DNA of 64,000 nucleotides from CAWDCV01 sp963728125 (GTDB taxonomy: Bacteria > Actinomycetota > Actinomycetes > CAWDCV01). The position numbers and the translations under genes are program-made. The stretch is from contig CAVSIZ010000005.1 of the NCBI GenBank assembly GCA_963728125.1, forward strand, positions 1-64,000. Reading direction: 5' to 3'. Below the pieces are notes generated by a model. That model was not told where the DNA came from and ran no database searches. It saw nothing but the letters and a program-made list of their open reading frames with translations. Of this stretch, positions 49,824-58,577 are shown one piece after another (the first letter of the stretch is position 1; each line of letters begins with the position of its first letter).

Positions 49824-51349
49824 CCGACGACATCAGCAACCGCACCGATCGAGCTCCCGAGGAGATCGCCGAGCCGGCTGCGCCACCCGATCGGCGCCGC
49901 TGGTTGGCGCTCGCGGTCATCGGCATGGCCCAGCTCATGGTCATCCTCGATGCGTCGATCGTGAACATCGCGCTGCCGTCGGCGCAGGCGGAGCTCGGCA
50001 TCAGCGATGCCGATCGCCAGTGGGTGCTGACCGCCTACACCCTCGCCTTCGGTGGTCTGCTCCTGCTCGGTGGGCGCATCGCCGACTACATGGGCCGCAA
50101 GCGCACGTTCCTCATCGGGCTGCTGGGCTTCGCCGGGGCGTCGGCCATCGGCGGTATCGCCCCGAACGCCGGGCTGCTGTTCGCCGCGCGGGGCCTGCAG
50201 GGCGCCTTCGGGGCGCTGCTCGCTCCCGCGGCGCTCGCGCTCATCACGGTCACGTTCGTCGAACCGAAGGAGCGCGCTCGCGCGTTCGGTGTGTTCGGTG
50301 CGATCTCGGGTGGCGGCGCGGCGATCGGTCTGGTGCTTGGCGGGATCCTGACGGAGTACTTCTCGTGGCGGTGGTGCCTCGGCGTCAACGTGCCGATCGC
50401 TATCGCTGTGTTCTTCGCAGCCATTCCGATCGTCTCGGAGAGCAAGGCGCACGGCGACACGCGCTACGACATCCCTGGTGCGGTGCTCGCGACCGCCGGA
50501 CTGGTGTCGCTGGTGTACGGGTTCACCCAGGCGGCCAAGCCTGACGTGGGTTGGACGGCGGGGTCGACGATCGGGTTCTTCGTGGCATCGGTCGTGTTGC
50601 TGGCCGCATTCCTCGTGGTGGAGAGCCGCGTCCAGAACCCGATGTTGCCGCTGTGGATCCTGCGCGACCGCAATCGGGGCGGCTCCTACCTGATCTTCCT
50701 GCTCGTCGGAGCCGGGTTGTTCGCCATGTTCCTGTTCCTGACCTTCTACCTGCAGGTGGTGCTCGGCTACAGCCCGCTGAAGTCTGGCTACGCGTTCCTG
50801 CCGTTCTCCGGGGGAATCATCCTCGCCGCCGGCGTCGTGGCTCAGCTGCTGCCACGCACCGGCCCGAAGCCGCTCATCTTGGTCGGGCTCATCATGTCGA
50901 CCGCGTCCATGCTGTGGCTCACCCAGATCACCCCGGGCAATGACTATGTGAGCCACGTCCTGCCGGCGATGATCATCATGAGCATCGGCATGGCCGGGGT
51001 GTTCATTCCGGCGGCGAGCCTCGCCCTGGTGGGCGTGGGTGGACACGACGCCGGCATCGCGAGCGCCGTACTCAACACGTCGCAGCAGATCGGCGGCTCT
51101 CTCGGTGTGGCGCTGCTCAACACCCTGTACGCCAGTGCGGTCACCGACTTCGTGATCGCCAACCAGCTGCGGCCCGTGGAGACACCGTTCGGACCGCAGC
51201 CGCCGAACGAGGCACTCGTACACGGCTACACGGTCGCCTTCTTCTGGGCGTCGATGCTGCTGCTGGCTGCCCTGATGGGCGCGGTCGTGCTCATCAGCGC
51301 ACGCAAGGACGACATCCCGGCCGAGGGAGCGATGGCCGCGGCCGCCTGA
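49820..51349 (+). CDS. DHA2-type MFS drug exporter (EmrB/QacA family)
   Basis: A 509-residue protein with about 14 transmembrane helices. Family motifs are MAQLMVILDASIVNIALPSA, LTAYTLAFGGLLLLGGRIAD, YMGRKRTFLIGLLGFAGASA and LAPAALALITVTFVEPKERA, and YSPLKSGYAFLPFSGGIILA in the second half. It exports cationic or lipophilic drugs by proton antiport in related cases. Co-translated with tetR (ATGA overlap) and presumably induced by its ligand. The 3' end overlaps nagA by 56 bp. Confidence 0.93.
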   Translation: MTDDISNRTDRAPEEIAEPAAPPDRRRWLALAVIGMAQLMVILDASIVNIALPSAQAELGISDADRQWVLTAYTLAFGGLLLLGGRIADYMGRKRTFLIGLLGFAGASAIGGIAPNAGLLFAARGLQGAFGALLAPAALALITVTFVEPKERARAFGVFGAISGGGAAIGLVLGGILTEYFSWRWCLGVNVPIAIAVFFAAIPIVSESKAHGDTRYDIPGAVLATAGLVSLVYGFTQAAKPDVGWTAGSTIGFFVASVVLLAAFLVVESRVQNPMLPLWILRDRNRGGSYLIFLLVGAGLFAMFLFLTFYLQVVLGYSPLKSGYAFLPFSGGIILAAGVVAQLLPRTGPKPLILVGLIMSTASMLWLTQITPGNDYVSHVLPAMIIMSIGMAGVFIPAASLALVGVGGHDAGIASAVLNTSQQIGGSLGVALLNTLYASAVTDFVIANQLRPVETPFGPQPPNEALVHGYTVAFFWASMLLLAALMGAVVLISARKDDIPAEGAMAAAA

Positions 51350-52508
51350 GGCGGGCGCGCGTCTCGAGTCCGATCGACCTCGCGCCGCGCACCCAGGTGC
51401 GCTGCGGGCGCAGGTCGGCCGACCACCAGACCAGGTCGGCTATCGCGCCCGGCGCGATGCGCCCGAGATCGGATCGGCCCAGGGCGTCGGCCGGCACCCG
51501 GCTCGCGGCCTCGACGGCCTGGACCAGGTCGATCCCGATGCTGACGAGGTTGCGAATCGCGGCATCGAGGGTGAGGGAAGATCCCGCGAGTCGACCGTCG
51601 CCTCGTCGCGGCGGCTCGCCGTCGGCGTCGACGTGCACGGGCACGTCGGCGAGCCGGTACCTGCCGGGCGGCATCCCGGCCGCCGCGGTCGCGTCCGTCA
51701 CCAGCGCCACCCGGCCTGGGGCTGCTCGCATCACGACCGCGCAGATCTGCGCCGCGACGTGATGCAGGTCGGCGATGAGTCCGATGGTGAAGCGGGGGTC
51801 CGCGAGCGCCTGTCCGGGGACGCCCGGCTCGCGGTGACCGAGCGGACGCTGGGCGTTGAAGATGTGCGTGACGCAGGTCGCGCCGGCGTCGCCAGCCACA
51901 GTCACGTCCGCAGCGTCGGCGTCGGTGTGCCCGAGCGACACGCGTACGCCGGCGTCGACGAAGCGCTGGATGGCTTCGATGGCGCCAGGGCGTTCCGGCG
52001 CAATCGTCAGCAGAGCCATGCCACCGGCCGCCTGCAGAAGGCGTTCCACCGACGCCTGGTCGGGGTCGGTCATGAGCAACGGATCGTGCACGCCGGGCCA
52101 GCTCGGGGACAGGAACGGCCCCTCGACATGGGCGCCGAGAACCTGCGCCGCGGTCACGGACCCGAGTCGATGCCTAGCCGCCTCGGATCGGCGCACCTGG
52201 TCGATGAGGTCGTCGATTGCCGCGGTGATGAATGTCGGCAGGAACGACGTCACCCCGGTTTCGCAGAGCCGGTGGGCAACGTGCAGCCAGTCAGCGTCGG
52301 CGGCCGTGGCGAGGTCGACGCCGAAAGCGCCGTTCACCTGCAGGTCGATCAGTCCCGGTGTGAGCAGCCCATCGTCGAGCTCGACGTGTCCCCGACCCGG
52401 ACTCGGTCGGTGGGGGAGGACGTCGACGATGAGCCCGTTCTCGACCACAACGGCACCCGGCTGCAGCAGGCCGCCGCCGGCGAGTACCGCCGGCGCGGAA
52501 ATGATCAC
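51294..52508 (-). CDS. nagA: N-acetylglucosamine-6-phosphate deacetylase
   Basis: A 404-residue amidohydrolase giving glucosamine-6-phosphate and acetate. Landmarks: LLTPGLIDLQVNGAFGVDL, LGAHVEGPFLSPSWPGVHDP (metal-binding Glu), VSLGHTDADAADVTVA (His), THIFNAQRPLGHREPGVPG (His, substrate loop) and LVTDATAAAGMPPGRYRL (catalytic Asp). A 30-residue Arg-rich tail, encoded over the MFS 3' end, is atypical. Its ATG overlaps the stop of the DUF2785-bioF gene by ATGA. There is no nagB in the window. Confidence 0.93.
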   Translation of the reverse strand: MIISAPAVLAGGGLLQPGAVVVENGLIVDVLPHRPSPGRGHVELDDGLLTPGLIDLQVNGAFGVDLATAADADWLHVAHRLCETGVTSFLPTFITAAIDDLIDQVRRSEAARHRLGSVTAAQVLGAHVEGPFLSPSWPGVHDPLLMTDPDQASVERLLQAAGGMALLTIAPERPGAIEAIQRFVDAGVRVSLGHTDADAADVTVAGDAGATCVTHIFNAQRPLGHREPGVPGQALADPRFTIGLIADLHHVAAQICAVVMRAAPGRVALVTDATAAAGMPPGRYRLADVPVHVDADGEPPRRGDGRLAGSSLTLDAAIRNLVSIGIDLVQAVEAASRVPADALGRSDLGRIAPGAIADLVWWSADLRPQRTWVRGARSIGLETRARLRRPRPSLPRPGCRPCVR

Positions 52509-54613
52509 AACGCGGCGGCGACCGCGCCGAATGCTCGCGCTGCCCGGGCAAGGTCGTCGTCGGACAGGTCGGCGCGGGCCGTCACCCGCAGTCGCGAGAC
52601 GTCGTCCGGAATCGATGGCGGGCGGAAGCAGCCGACGCGTACCCCGTGCTCCTCGCAGATCCCGGCAGCGCGCACCGCAGCAGTGGGTGAGCCGATGCGG
52701 ACAGGGATGACCGCCGCGGCCGGAGTCGGTGCGTCGAGGCCTGCCGCGCGGGCAAGCTCGGCCAGGTGGGTCGCGTTGCGGCGCACGGCTCCCACCCGCT
52801 CCGGCTCTCGGCGGAGTACGTGCAGGGCTGCGAGCGCCGCCCCCACGCTCGGCGGCGCGAGGCCGGTGTCGAAGATGAATGCTCGCGCCGTGTCGACGAG
52901 ATGCTCGATGGTGGCCTGGCTGGCCAGCACGACGCCGCCCTGACCGCCGAGCGACTTCGACAGCGTCGCGGTGACCACGACGTCGTCGTGAGGGAGGAGC
53001 TCGGCGGAGTGCGCCGAGCCCTGCCCGAGCGGGCCGACGACGCCCAAGCCGTGGGCATCGTCGACGAGGAGCACCCCGTCATGGGCATGGACGACGTCCG
53101 CGAGCTCCCGCAGCGGCGCCACGTCGCCGTCGACCGAGAAGACACCATCGGTGACCACCAGTGCCCGCGGCTCGGTCCGACCATTGAGCGCGGCGGCAAC
53201 GGCCGCGACATCGCCGTGCGCCACGACGACCACCCGTGCGCGAGACAACCGGCAGGCATCGACCAGCGACGCGTGGTTGCGCGCGTCGGAGACCACGAGC
53301 GCGCCCGGTCCGGTCAGGGCCGTGACCGCGCCGAGGTTGGCCAGGTAGCCGGAGGAGAAGACGAGTGCTGCCGGCACCCCGATGAAGTCGGCAAGTTCGC
53401 GCTCCAGCCGAGCGTGGATGTCCGTGGTCCCCGTGACGAGCCGCGATCCGGTGGAACCGGCGCCGTAGTTGCGCGCGGCACGTACGGCCCCGGTCTCGAC
53501 CTCGGAGTGCCGGGACAGGCCGAGGTAGTCGTTGCCGGCCAGGTCGAGCAGCCCGTTCCCGCGCGAGTCCCGCGGCCGAAGGCGACGACGCAAGCCCAGC
53601 GCGTCGCGGGCCGCGGCTTCGTCGGCAAGCCACGACTCGGCGGTCTCGACCTGCCGCGGCCGGTAGTAGTCCTGCAGGTCTCGCAGCAGATCCTCGAGGG
53701 AGGTGAGAAGCGGACGCCGCAGCGGTACGTCGCCGTCGAAGTGCGCCTCGTCGTCGCGCGCCGCCAGTCCCCGTACGCCGAGCAGCAGTTGCAGGTGAAG
53801 CGCCCGCAGGTAGCCGATGGTGTTACCTACCCGGGCTGCGGGTGGTCGATCTCGGGGCGCCGAGCGCTGCTGCGACAGCACGCGGTCGAAGCGCCCGAGC
53901 CAGTTCGTGAGCCCGTCCGCCTCGAATCCGCCGCCATGGAGCAGCGCCATCGTCGCGTACGCCAGCCGGTCGATTGGAGCCGTATCGAGCCGTTGCTCGG
54001 TTGGCGTGAGGAGGCGCTCGGCGACGGCGTCGAGGAGTACGCCGCGCATGCCGGAGTTGAGGTGGCGCGACATCGACAGGGCGGCGAGCAGCTCCGCGCC
54101 GTGCCCGACGGCTTGCGCCTCACCCCTAGCGGCGTCGACAAAGCCGCGCAGGTCCCGCTCGTCGACGAACCAGGCAATGCCTCGATCGCCCCACCGGAGT
54201 ACGGAGTCCGGCAGCAGCAGCGTCGCCTCGTTGTCGCGCCGGACGGCCGCGGCGAGGATGCGGGCCGACCACGACCGGCGAAATACCGAATCCGTTCCGT
54301 CGTCGCCGAGGCGGTAGAGCAGGCCGTCACCGATGCCGTCACCGAACGCTGCCAGCAGGTCGTCGTAGACCCCGCCGCGTAGCCAGGTCGTGAGGATCGG
54401 CGCGGCCAAGTCCTCACGTTCGGTTCGGTCCGGCGACCCGAGCATGGTGACAAGCTCGACAGTCATGTCCCGCAGGCTGCGGTCGAGCGGGACGGCGCAG
54501 TCGGCGGCGAGAACCGCTCCCCAGAACTCCGCGCGCTGCATGGCGTCGACTCGATCAGCTTCGTCAGGAGTCAGGGACAGGGAGGGAAGAGGAGTAGGAA
54601 TCGTGGTGCCCAT
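52505..54613 (-). CDS. bioF: DUF2785-BioF fusion (8-amino-7-oxononanoate synthase)
   Basis: One 702-residue frame. Residues about 20-320 are a DUF2785 domain (LRDMTVELVTMLGSPDRTER, LRGGVYDDLLAAFGDGIGDG, ERDLRGFVDAA, IGYLRALHLQLLLGV). From about residue 325 (ESWLADEAAARDALGLRRRL) it is BioF: LLDLAGNDYLGLSRHSEV, YGAGSTGSRLVTGTTDIHAR, LLVDDAHGLGVVG and the PLP lysine in VTATLSKSLGGQGG. BioF makes KAPA from pimeloyl-ACP and alanine. There is no start codon at the expected BioF N-terminus (VETAESW uses GTC), so the fusion seems real. The role of DUF2785 is unknown. ATGA overlap with nagA. Confidence 0.86.
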   Translation of the reverse strand: MGTTIPTPLPSLSLTPDEADRVDAMQRAEFWGAVLAADCAVPLDRSLRDMTVELVTMLGSPDRTEREDLAAPILTTWLRGGVYDDLLAAFGDGIGDGLLYRLGDDGTDSVFRRSWSARILAAAVRRDNEATLLLPDSVLRWGDRGIAWFVDERDLRGFVDAARGEAQAVGHGAELLAALSMSRHLNSGMRGVLLDAVAERLLTPTEQRLDTAPIDRLAYATMALLHGGGFEADGLTNWLGRFDRVLSQQRSAPRDRPPAARVGNTIGYLRALHLQLLLGVRGLAARDDEAHFDGDVPLRRPLLTSLEDLLRDLQDYYRPRQVETAESWLADEAAARDALGLRRRLRPRDSRGNGLLDLAGNDYLGLSRHSEVETGAVRAARNYGAGSTGSRLVTGTTDIHARLERELADFIGVPAALVFSSGYLANLGAVTALTGPGALVVSDARNHASLVDACRLSRARVVVVAHGDVAAVAAALNGRTEPRALVVTDGVFSVDGDVAPLRELADVVHAHDGVLLVDDAHGLGVVGPLGQGSAHSAELLPHDDVVVTATLSKSLGGQGGVVLASQATIEHLVDTARAFIFDTGLAPPSVGAALAALHVLRREPERVGAVRRNATHLAELARAAGLDAPTPAAAVIPVRIGSPTAAVRAAGICEEHGVRVGCFRPPSIPDDVSRLRVTARADLSDDDLARAARAFGAVAAAL

Positions 54614-54655
54614 CGCCTCGATCCTTGCGCATCACGCAGCGTCAAGTGCACGGGA

Positions 54656-55327
54656 TCACGACAGCAGGGGCAGATGGACGTCAGCCAGCACCCGGGACTC
54701 ATCGGAATCGATGGCCTCGCGCCCGGTGGCCTTGAGCGCATAGGTCACGTCGTCCCAGTCGGGTCGCGATGCGCCTGCGAGCAGCCCATCCAGGGTGAAC
54801 CGAACCAAGGCCAGCGGTCCCGGCTGTGGGGTTCCTACGCGTAGGTCGAGATGGTGCAGGGCGGCCTCGACGACGAACGTCGTCAGGAGGTCAGACAACT
54901 CCAGCACGTACCCCTGCGTCTCGTACCTCTGCACGTCGGAGGCCTGGTGCGCGGCGCGAACGGCGGCCGCCGAGGTGTCCCGCCAGTGCCGCACCACCAC
55001 GGTGGGGGACGAGTAAGCCGCGGCGGATAGGCGGACGAACTGCGCGTGAGCCAGTGCCTGCCACGGATCGTCAGCGTCCCCTCCGTACGGGCGCCAGTAG
55101 TCGACGGCATCCGTGGTCGGTTGCGCCGCCGTGGGCGTGGCCAGGGCGACGAGCAGCCGTTGCGCGTCGCAGAGCAGGTGGAACACGAGGTCGTGCCGTA
55201 CCCATCCGTCACATCGAGTAGCCGTCCCCAACGCCTCGTCGTCGAGCTCGTCGACGGCTGCGGTCACGCCGGCGTACGCCTGCGCGAGTGCGGCACGTGC
55301 CGTGGCGAGGTCGGGAAGTCTCGGCAC
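54656..55327 (-). CDS. MDMPI/DinB-fold protein (maleylpyruvate isomerase-like)
   Basis: A 223-residue protein of the mycothiol-dependent maleylpyruvate isomerase N-domain / DinB superfamily. The metal-type residues lie in CDGWVRHDLVFHLLCDAQRL and VVEAALHHLDLRVG. Such proteins often bind a divalent metal and use mycothiol; no maleylpyruvate gene is near. It may be first in an operon with the DUF2785-bioF and nagA genes (42-bp gap). Only 17 bp separate it from the divergent kinase gene. Confidence 0.8.
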   Translation of the reverse strand: MPRLPDLATARAALAQAYAGVTAAVDELDDEALGTATRCDGWVRHDLVFHLLCDAQRLLVALATPTAAQPTTDAVDYWRPYGGDADDPWQALAHAQFVRLSAAAYSSPTVVVRHWRDTSAAAVRAAHQASDVQRYETQGYVLELSDLLTTFVVEAALHHLDLRVGTPQPGPLALVRFTLDGLLAGASRPDWDDVTYALKATGREAIDSDESRVLADVHLPLLS

Positions 55328-55344
55328 ACCTGGAGACTAGGGGG

Positions 55345-56896
55345 ATGGCCAGCCTGAACGACCTGGTGCGCCGCCACACCGCCCTCGCTGAGGCGGACCT
55401 GGAGTGGCTGCACCTGCTCGTGTCCGACTGGGAGCTGCTTGCCGACCTTTCCTTCGCCGACCTGGTGCTGTGGCTGCCCGATCGGGACGGGCGCCGCTAT
55501 CACGCCGGTGCGCAGATGCGCCCGACCACGGGGCCGACGGCGTTCAGCGACGACCTGGTCGGGATCGTGGTTCGTCGCGGTGAGCGTCCGCTGATCGACG
55601 CGGCTTTCGACGAGGGCAGGATCTGCCGCGAGGGCGACCCCGAGTGGCGGCAGGACGTGCCCGTGCGCGTCGAGACCATCCCGGTGCGCCGCGCCCGGTC
55701 GGTCATCGCCGTCGTCGCTCGCAATACGAACCTGCTGACCGCGCGCACGCCGAGCCGGTTGGAGCTGACCTATCTCGAGACCGCGGGCGACTTGGCGCAG
55801 ATGATCGCGCAGGGACAGTTCCCGCACGCCGTCGAGCGGGCGTATCTCGACTCCTCGCCACGCGTGGGCGATGGCCTGGTCCGGCTCGACGAGCACGGGT
55901 TCGTGACGTACGCGAGTCCGAACGGCCTGTCCGCGTACCGGCGCTTCGGGCTCGCGGCCGATCTGGTCGGCGGTCACCTCGGCACGATGACTGCCAAGCT
56001 TGCGCGCAGCGACGCCCCGACCGACGAGGCCATCGAGGTGCTTGCGAGCGGCCGAAAGCCGCGCGAGACCGAGGTCGAGAACGACACGGCGACGCTGCGA
56101 TTGCGGCTCCTTCCACTCTCGCCAGGTGGCAGGCGCAGCGGAGCGCTCGTGTTGCTGCGCGACGTGACCGAGCTGCGCCGGCGTGAGCGCGAGCTGATCA
56201 CCAAGGACGCAACCATTCGGGAGATCCATCACCGGGTGAAGAACAACCTGCAGACCGTGGCGGCGCTGCTGCGGCTGCAGGCGCGCCGCCTCGACGTTCC
56301 GGAAGGCCGCGCGGCGCTCGAGGAAGCTGTTCGCCGGGTCGGATCGATCGCCGTCGTGCACGAGACGCTGTCGCACACTCAGGACGAGACGGTGGCCTTC
56401 GACACCGTGGCTGACCGGGTCATGGCGATGGCGACGGAGGTATCGACGGCGGAGGCAACGGTCCGGCCCCGCCGTCGCGGCCGCTTCGGCATGCTGCCCG
56501 CCCAAGTGGCGACGCCGCTCGCAATGGTGCTGACCGAGCTTCTCCAGAACGCGCTGGAACACGGGTTGAAGGACGATCCGGGCGAGCTGATTGTCAGCGT
56601 CGAGCGGCTCGTCGGGCGACTGAGGGTGGTCGTGGCAGACACCGGCGTCGGGCTGCCCGACGACTTCGATCGCGGAAGAGTCCAGCCGGCTCGGCCTTCA
56701 GATCGTGCGGACGCTCGTCACCGTGGAGCTGGGCGGGACGTTCGACATCGGTGCCCAGCCGGGCGGAGGGACGCGCGTCATCATCGACATCCCGCTCCCC
56801 GGAACTCCGGTGCCGCGCCCCACCGCTGAGCCCCACCGAGTTGTCCGAATGCGCTCGCCTCGCCGAGCGCGACGAACTCGGACAACTGGACGCTGA
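55345..56896 (+). CDS. pdtaS: PdtaS-like sensor histidine kinase, apparent frameshift
   Basis: A cytosolic HisKA_2/HWE-type kinase. A GAF-like domain covers about 15-150 (LADLSFADLVLWLPDRDGRR), a PAS domain about 165-290. The phosphorylated His lies in REIHHRVKNNLQTVAALLRL. The HATPase has TELLQNALEHGLKDDPGELI and VVADTGVGLPDD. The frame breaks near 56670 (one extra base). The other frame continues ESSRLGLQIVRTLVTVELGG, QPGGGTRVIIDIPLPG. In M. tuberculosis PdtaS (Rv3220c) partners PdtaR and also lies beside whiB1. The last 30 codons run into a hairpin pair and are probably unstructured. Confidence 0.88.
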
Positions 56897-56948
56897 TCGC
56901 AGTTGTCCGAACGTGGTGACGCCAGGGGTGCACGTGGTTCGGACAACT
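56840..56948. terminator. Pair of hairpins sharing the arm GTTGTCCGA
   Basis: First, 56840-56886: GTTGTCCGA and TCGGACAAC enclose a second stem GCGCTCG/CGAGCGC. Second, 56901-56948: 12-bp arms AGTTGTCCGAAC and GTTCGGACAACT, with GTG/CAC pairs inside. They lie between the convergent kinase and whiB genes; the first is read through by the kinase's tail. The second loop has GAACGTGGTGACGC, close to GAACGTGACGC in the pair at 11605. Confidence 0.7.
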
Positions 56949-57012
56949 CACCGGTGCCGACGTGTGGGCGTGACGGAGCACGCGCCCACAGCGGGCGTCT
57001 CAGGAAGAGGAT

Positions 57013-57264
57013 TCAGGCAGTGCGCGCGCGGGCGCGAGCGGTACGGCGCTTCAGCGCGCGACGCTCGTCCTCGGACAGGCCACCCCAGACCCCGGCGTCC
57101 TGGCCGGAATCGATGGCCCACTGCAGGCAGGTGTCGGCCACCGTGCACCGGCGGCAGACCACCTTGGCTTCCTCGATCTGCAGCAGCGCGGGACCGGTGT
57201 TGCCGATCGGGAAGAACAGCTCGGGGTCCTCGTCACGGCAGGCGGCCGAATGGCGCCAGTCCAT
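57013..57264 (-). CDS. whiB1: WhiB-family iron-sulfur regulator, WhiB1/WblE-like
   Basis: An 83-residue Wbl protein. Cluster cysteines are Cys9, Cys37, Cys40 and Cys46 (AAC, VVCRRC, ADTC), followed by the turn GVWGGLSEDERR and a basic C-terminal helix KRRTARARARTA. WhiB1 carries an NO-sensitive 4Fe-4S cluster and binds the housekeeping sigma factor. The N-terminus MDWRHSAACRDEDPELFFPI is that of WhiB1. ATG chosen with GAAGGAG about 9 bases upstream. Next to a pdtaS-like gene as in M. tuberculosis, and with a CRP-like site upstream. Confidence 0.92.
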   Translation of the reverse strand: MDWRHSAACRDEDPELFFPIGNTGPALLQIEEAKVVCRRCTVADTCLQWAIDSGQDAGVWGGLSEDERRALKRRTARARARTA

Positions 57265-57591
57265 GAGGCTTCTCCTTCGTCGTGTGCGTCTGTCATCGTG
57301 CGAGGCCGGCAAGCCGACCATCCCCCGTGCGTACTACCACTCGGTAATCACTTGTGAAGGTATTCACGAAGTGACCAACGTGTTCACGGACCGTGTTACC
57401 GGTCCATGTCCCGAGGTGTGTTCAGGTCCGGCGCGCCCGTGTGGAGCACCATCCGGGTACCGCTGTCGAGACTGGCAAACGGGTGCTGGCAGCACAAGGC
57501 TTTTGCCCAGCTAGGCCCGCAAAACCACAAACCTTTGCCGGTTCTTGACTTGCCCGCGACCGAACCGCCACATGCCGTCCCACCTGCGGAA
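57265..57591 (-). promoter_or_regulatory. whiB promoter region with a CRP-type site
   Basis: A 327-bp spacer. TGTGA at 57353-57357, six bases, TCACG at 57364-57368: 9 of 10 positions of the CRP consensus TGTGA-N6-TCACA. It lies about 90-105 bp upstream of the whiB ATG. A TAGTAC -10 candidate on the minus strand lies about 20 bp downstream of the site. M. tuberculosis whiB1 is controlled by the cAMP receptor protein through similar sites. The rest (57369-57591) holds no gene I can support; a TTTTGC/GCAAAA inverted repeat is near 57505-57525. Confidence 0.62.
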
Positions 57592-58521
57592 TCAGACCAC
57601 TACGGTCAGCGCACCAGGAACGGCCGCGAAGTCGAGCGCTTCGACCTCGCCGACGTACTCGCCATCGACCTGAAAAGCGATCGGCCGACTCGACTCCAGC
57701 GAGAACGCCGACTGGTCGTGCAGCGCCACGACGTCGCGGCCGCGCGGATGATTACCGCCGGTAGCGAAGAACCGCCGAACGTGGTTCAGGGTCCGCGGCA
57801 CCGTGAGCCGGGTCAGCGCAAACACGTCCATGCCGGTCTCGAACGACGCGGCGGGCGTCGGGTTCACGGCATGAGAGCGCAGGTACGTCCACGGCGAGCT
57901 GTTCCCGACGAGGACGAGAAACAGACCGCTAATCGGATCAACGCCCGTCCGGTGCAGGGTCAGCGCGGGCGTCGACCGGTCGGTGTCACGCAGAAAGCGG
58001 CGCAATGCCGTCCCGACGTAGAGCCGGCCTGAATGTCGGATCCCGCGGTCGCTGCGTCGCTGGTCCACCGCGTGGACGACCTCCGCGTCCAGACCGACTC
58101 CGGCGGACGTGGTGAACCAGCGGTGTCCGGCTCGGCTCAGGCCGATCGTGCGGCGCGAACCATCGCGCAGCGCATCGAGGATCGCGCCGGTCGCCTCCAC
58201 CGGATCGCGAGGCAGACCGACTGCCCGAGCGAAGACGTTCGTGCTGCCGCCGGGGACAACCGCCAGGTGCGGCAGATCGCTGCGCGGTCCCTCCGTCAGC
58301 AGCCCATTGACGACCTCGTTGACGGTGCCATCGCCGCCAAGTGAGACGACGACATCCAGGTCCTCTGCGGCGGCGCGCCGACCGAGTTCGAACGCGTGCC
58401 CGCGGTGATCGGTCTGCGCAACCTCCAGCTCGATCTCGCTGCCGAGGGCCCGAACGAGCACCTCTCGGGTACGCGGGGACGTGGTCGTGGCAGAGGGATT
58501 CACCACGAGGAGCGCCCGCAT
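57592..58521 (-). CDS. Diacylglycerol/lipid kinase family protein
   Basis: A 309-residue DAGK-catalytic-domain protein. LLVVNPSATTTSPRTREVL at the start, the nucleotide loop VVSLGGDGTVNEVVNGLL (GGDGT) near residue 60, VVPGGSTNVFARAVGLP, and the late FQVDGEYVGEVEALDF. Such kinases phosphorylate diacylglycerol, sphingosine-like or unknown lipids. I believe a kinase of this type (Rv3218) also lies beside whiB1 in M. tuberculosis. ATG start. Confidence 0.9.
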   Translation of the reverse strand: MRALLVVNPSATTTSPRTREVLVRALGSEIELEVAQTDHRGHAFELGRRAAAEDLDVVVSLGGDGTVNEVVNGLLTEGPRSDLPHLAVVPGGSTNVFARAVGLPRDPVEATGAILDALRDGSRRTIGLSRAGHRWFTTSAGVGLDAEVVHAVDQRRSDRGIRHSGRLYVGTALRRFLRDTDRSTPALTLHRTGVDPISGLFLVLVGNSSPWTYLRSHAVNPTPAASFETGMDVFALTRLTVPRTLNHVRRFFATGGNHPRGRDVVALHDQSAFSLESSRPIAFQVDGEYVGEVEALDFAAVPGALTVVV

Positions 58522-58577
58522 GATCGGTCAGCGTAGCCATGGCCTCCCGCTCCTGAGACTGGCCTAGATTGGCCGAT

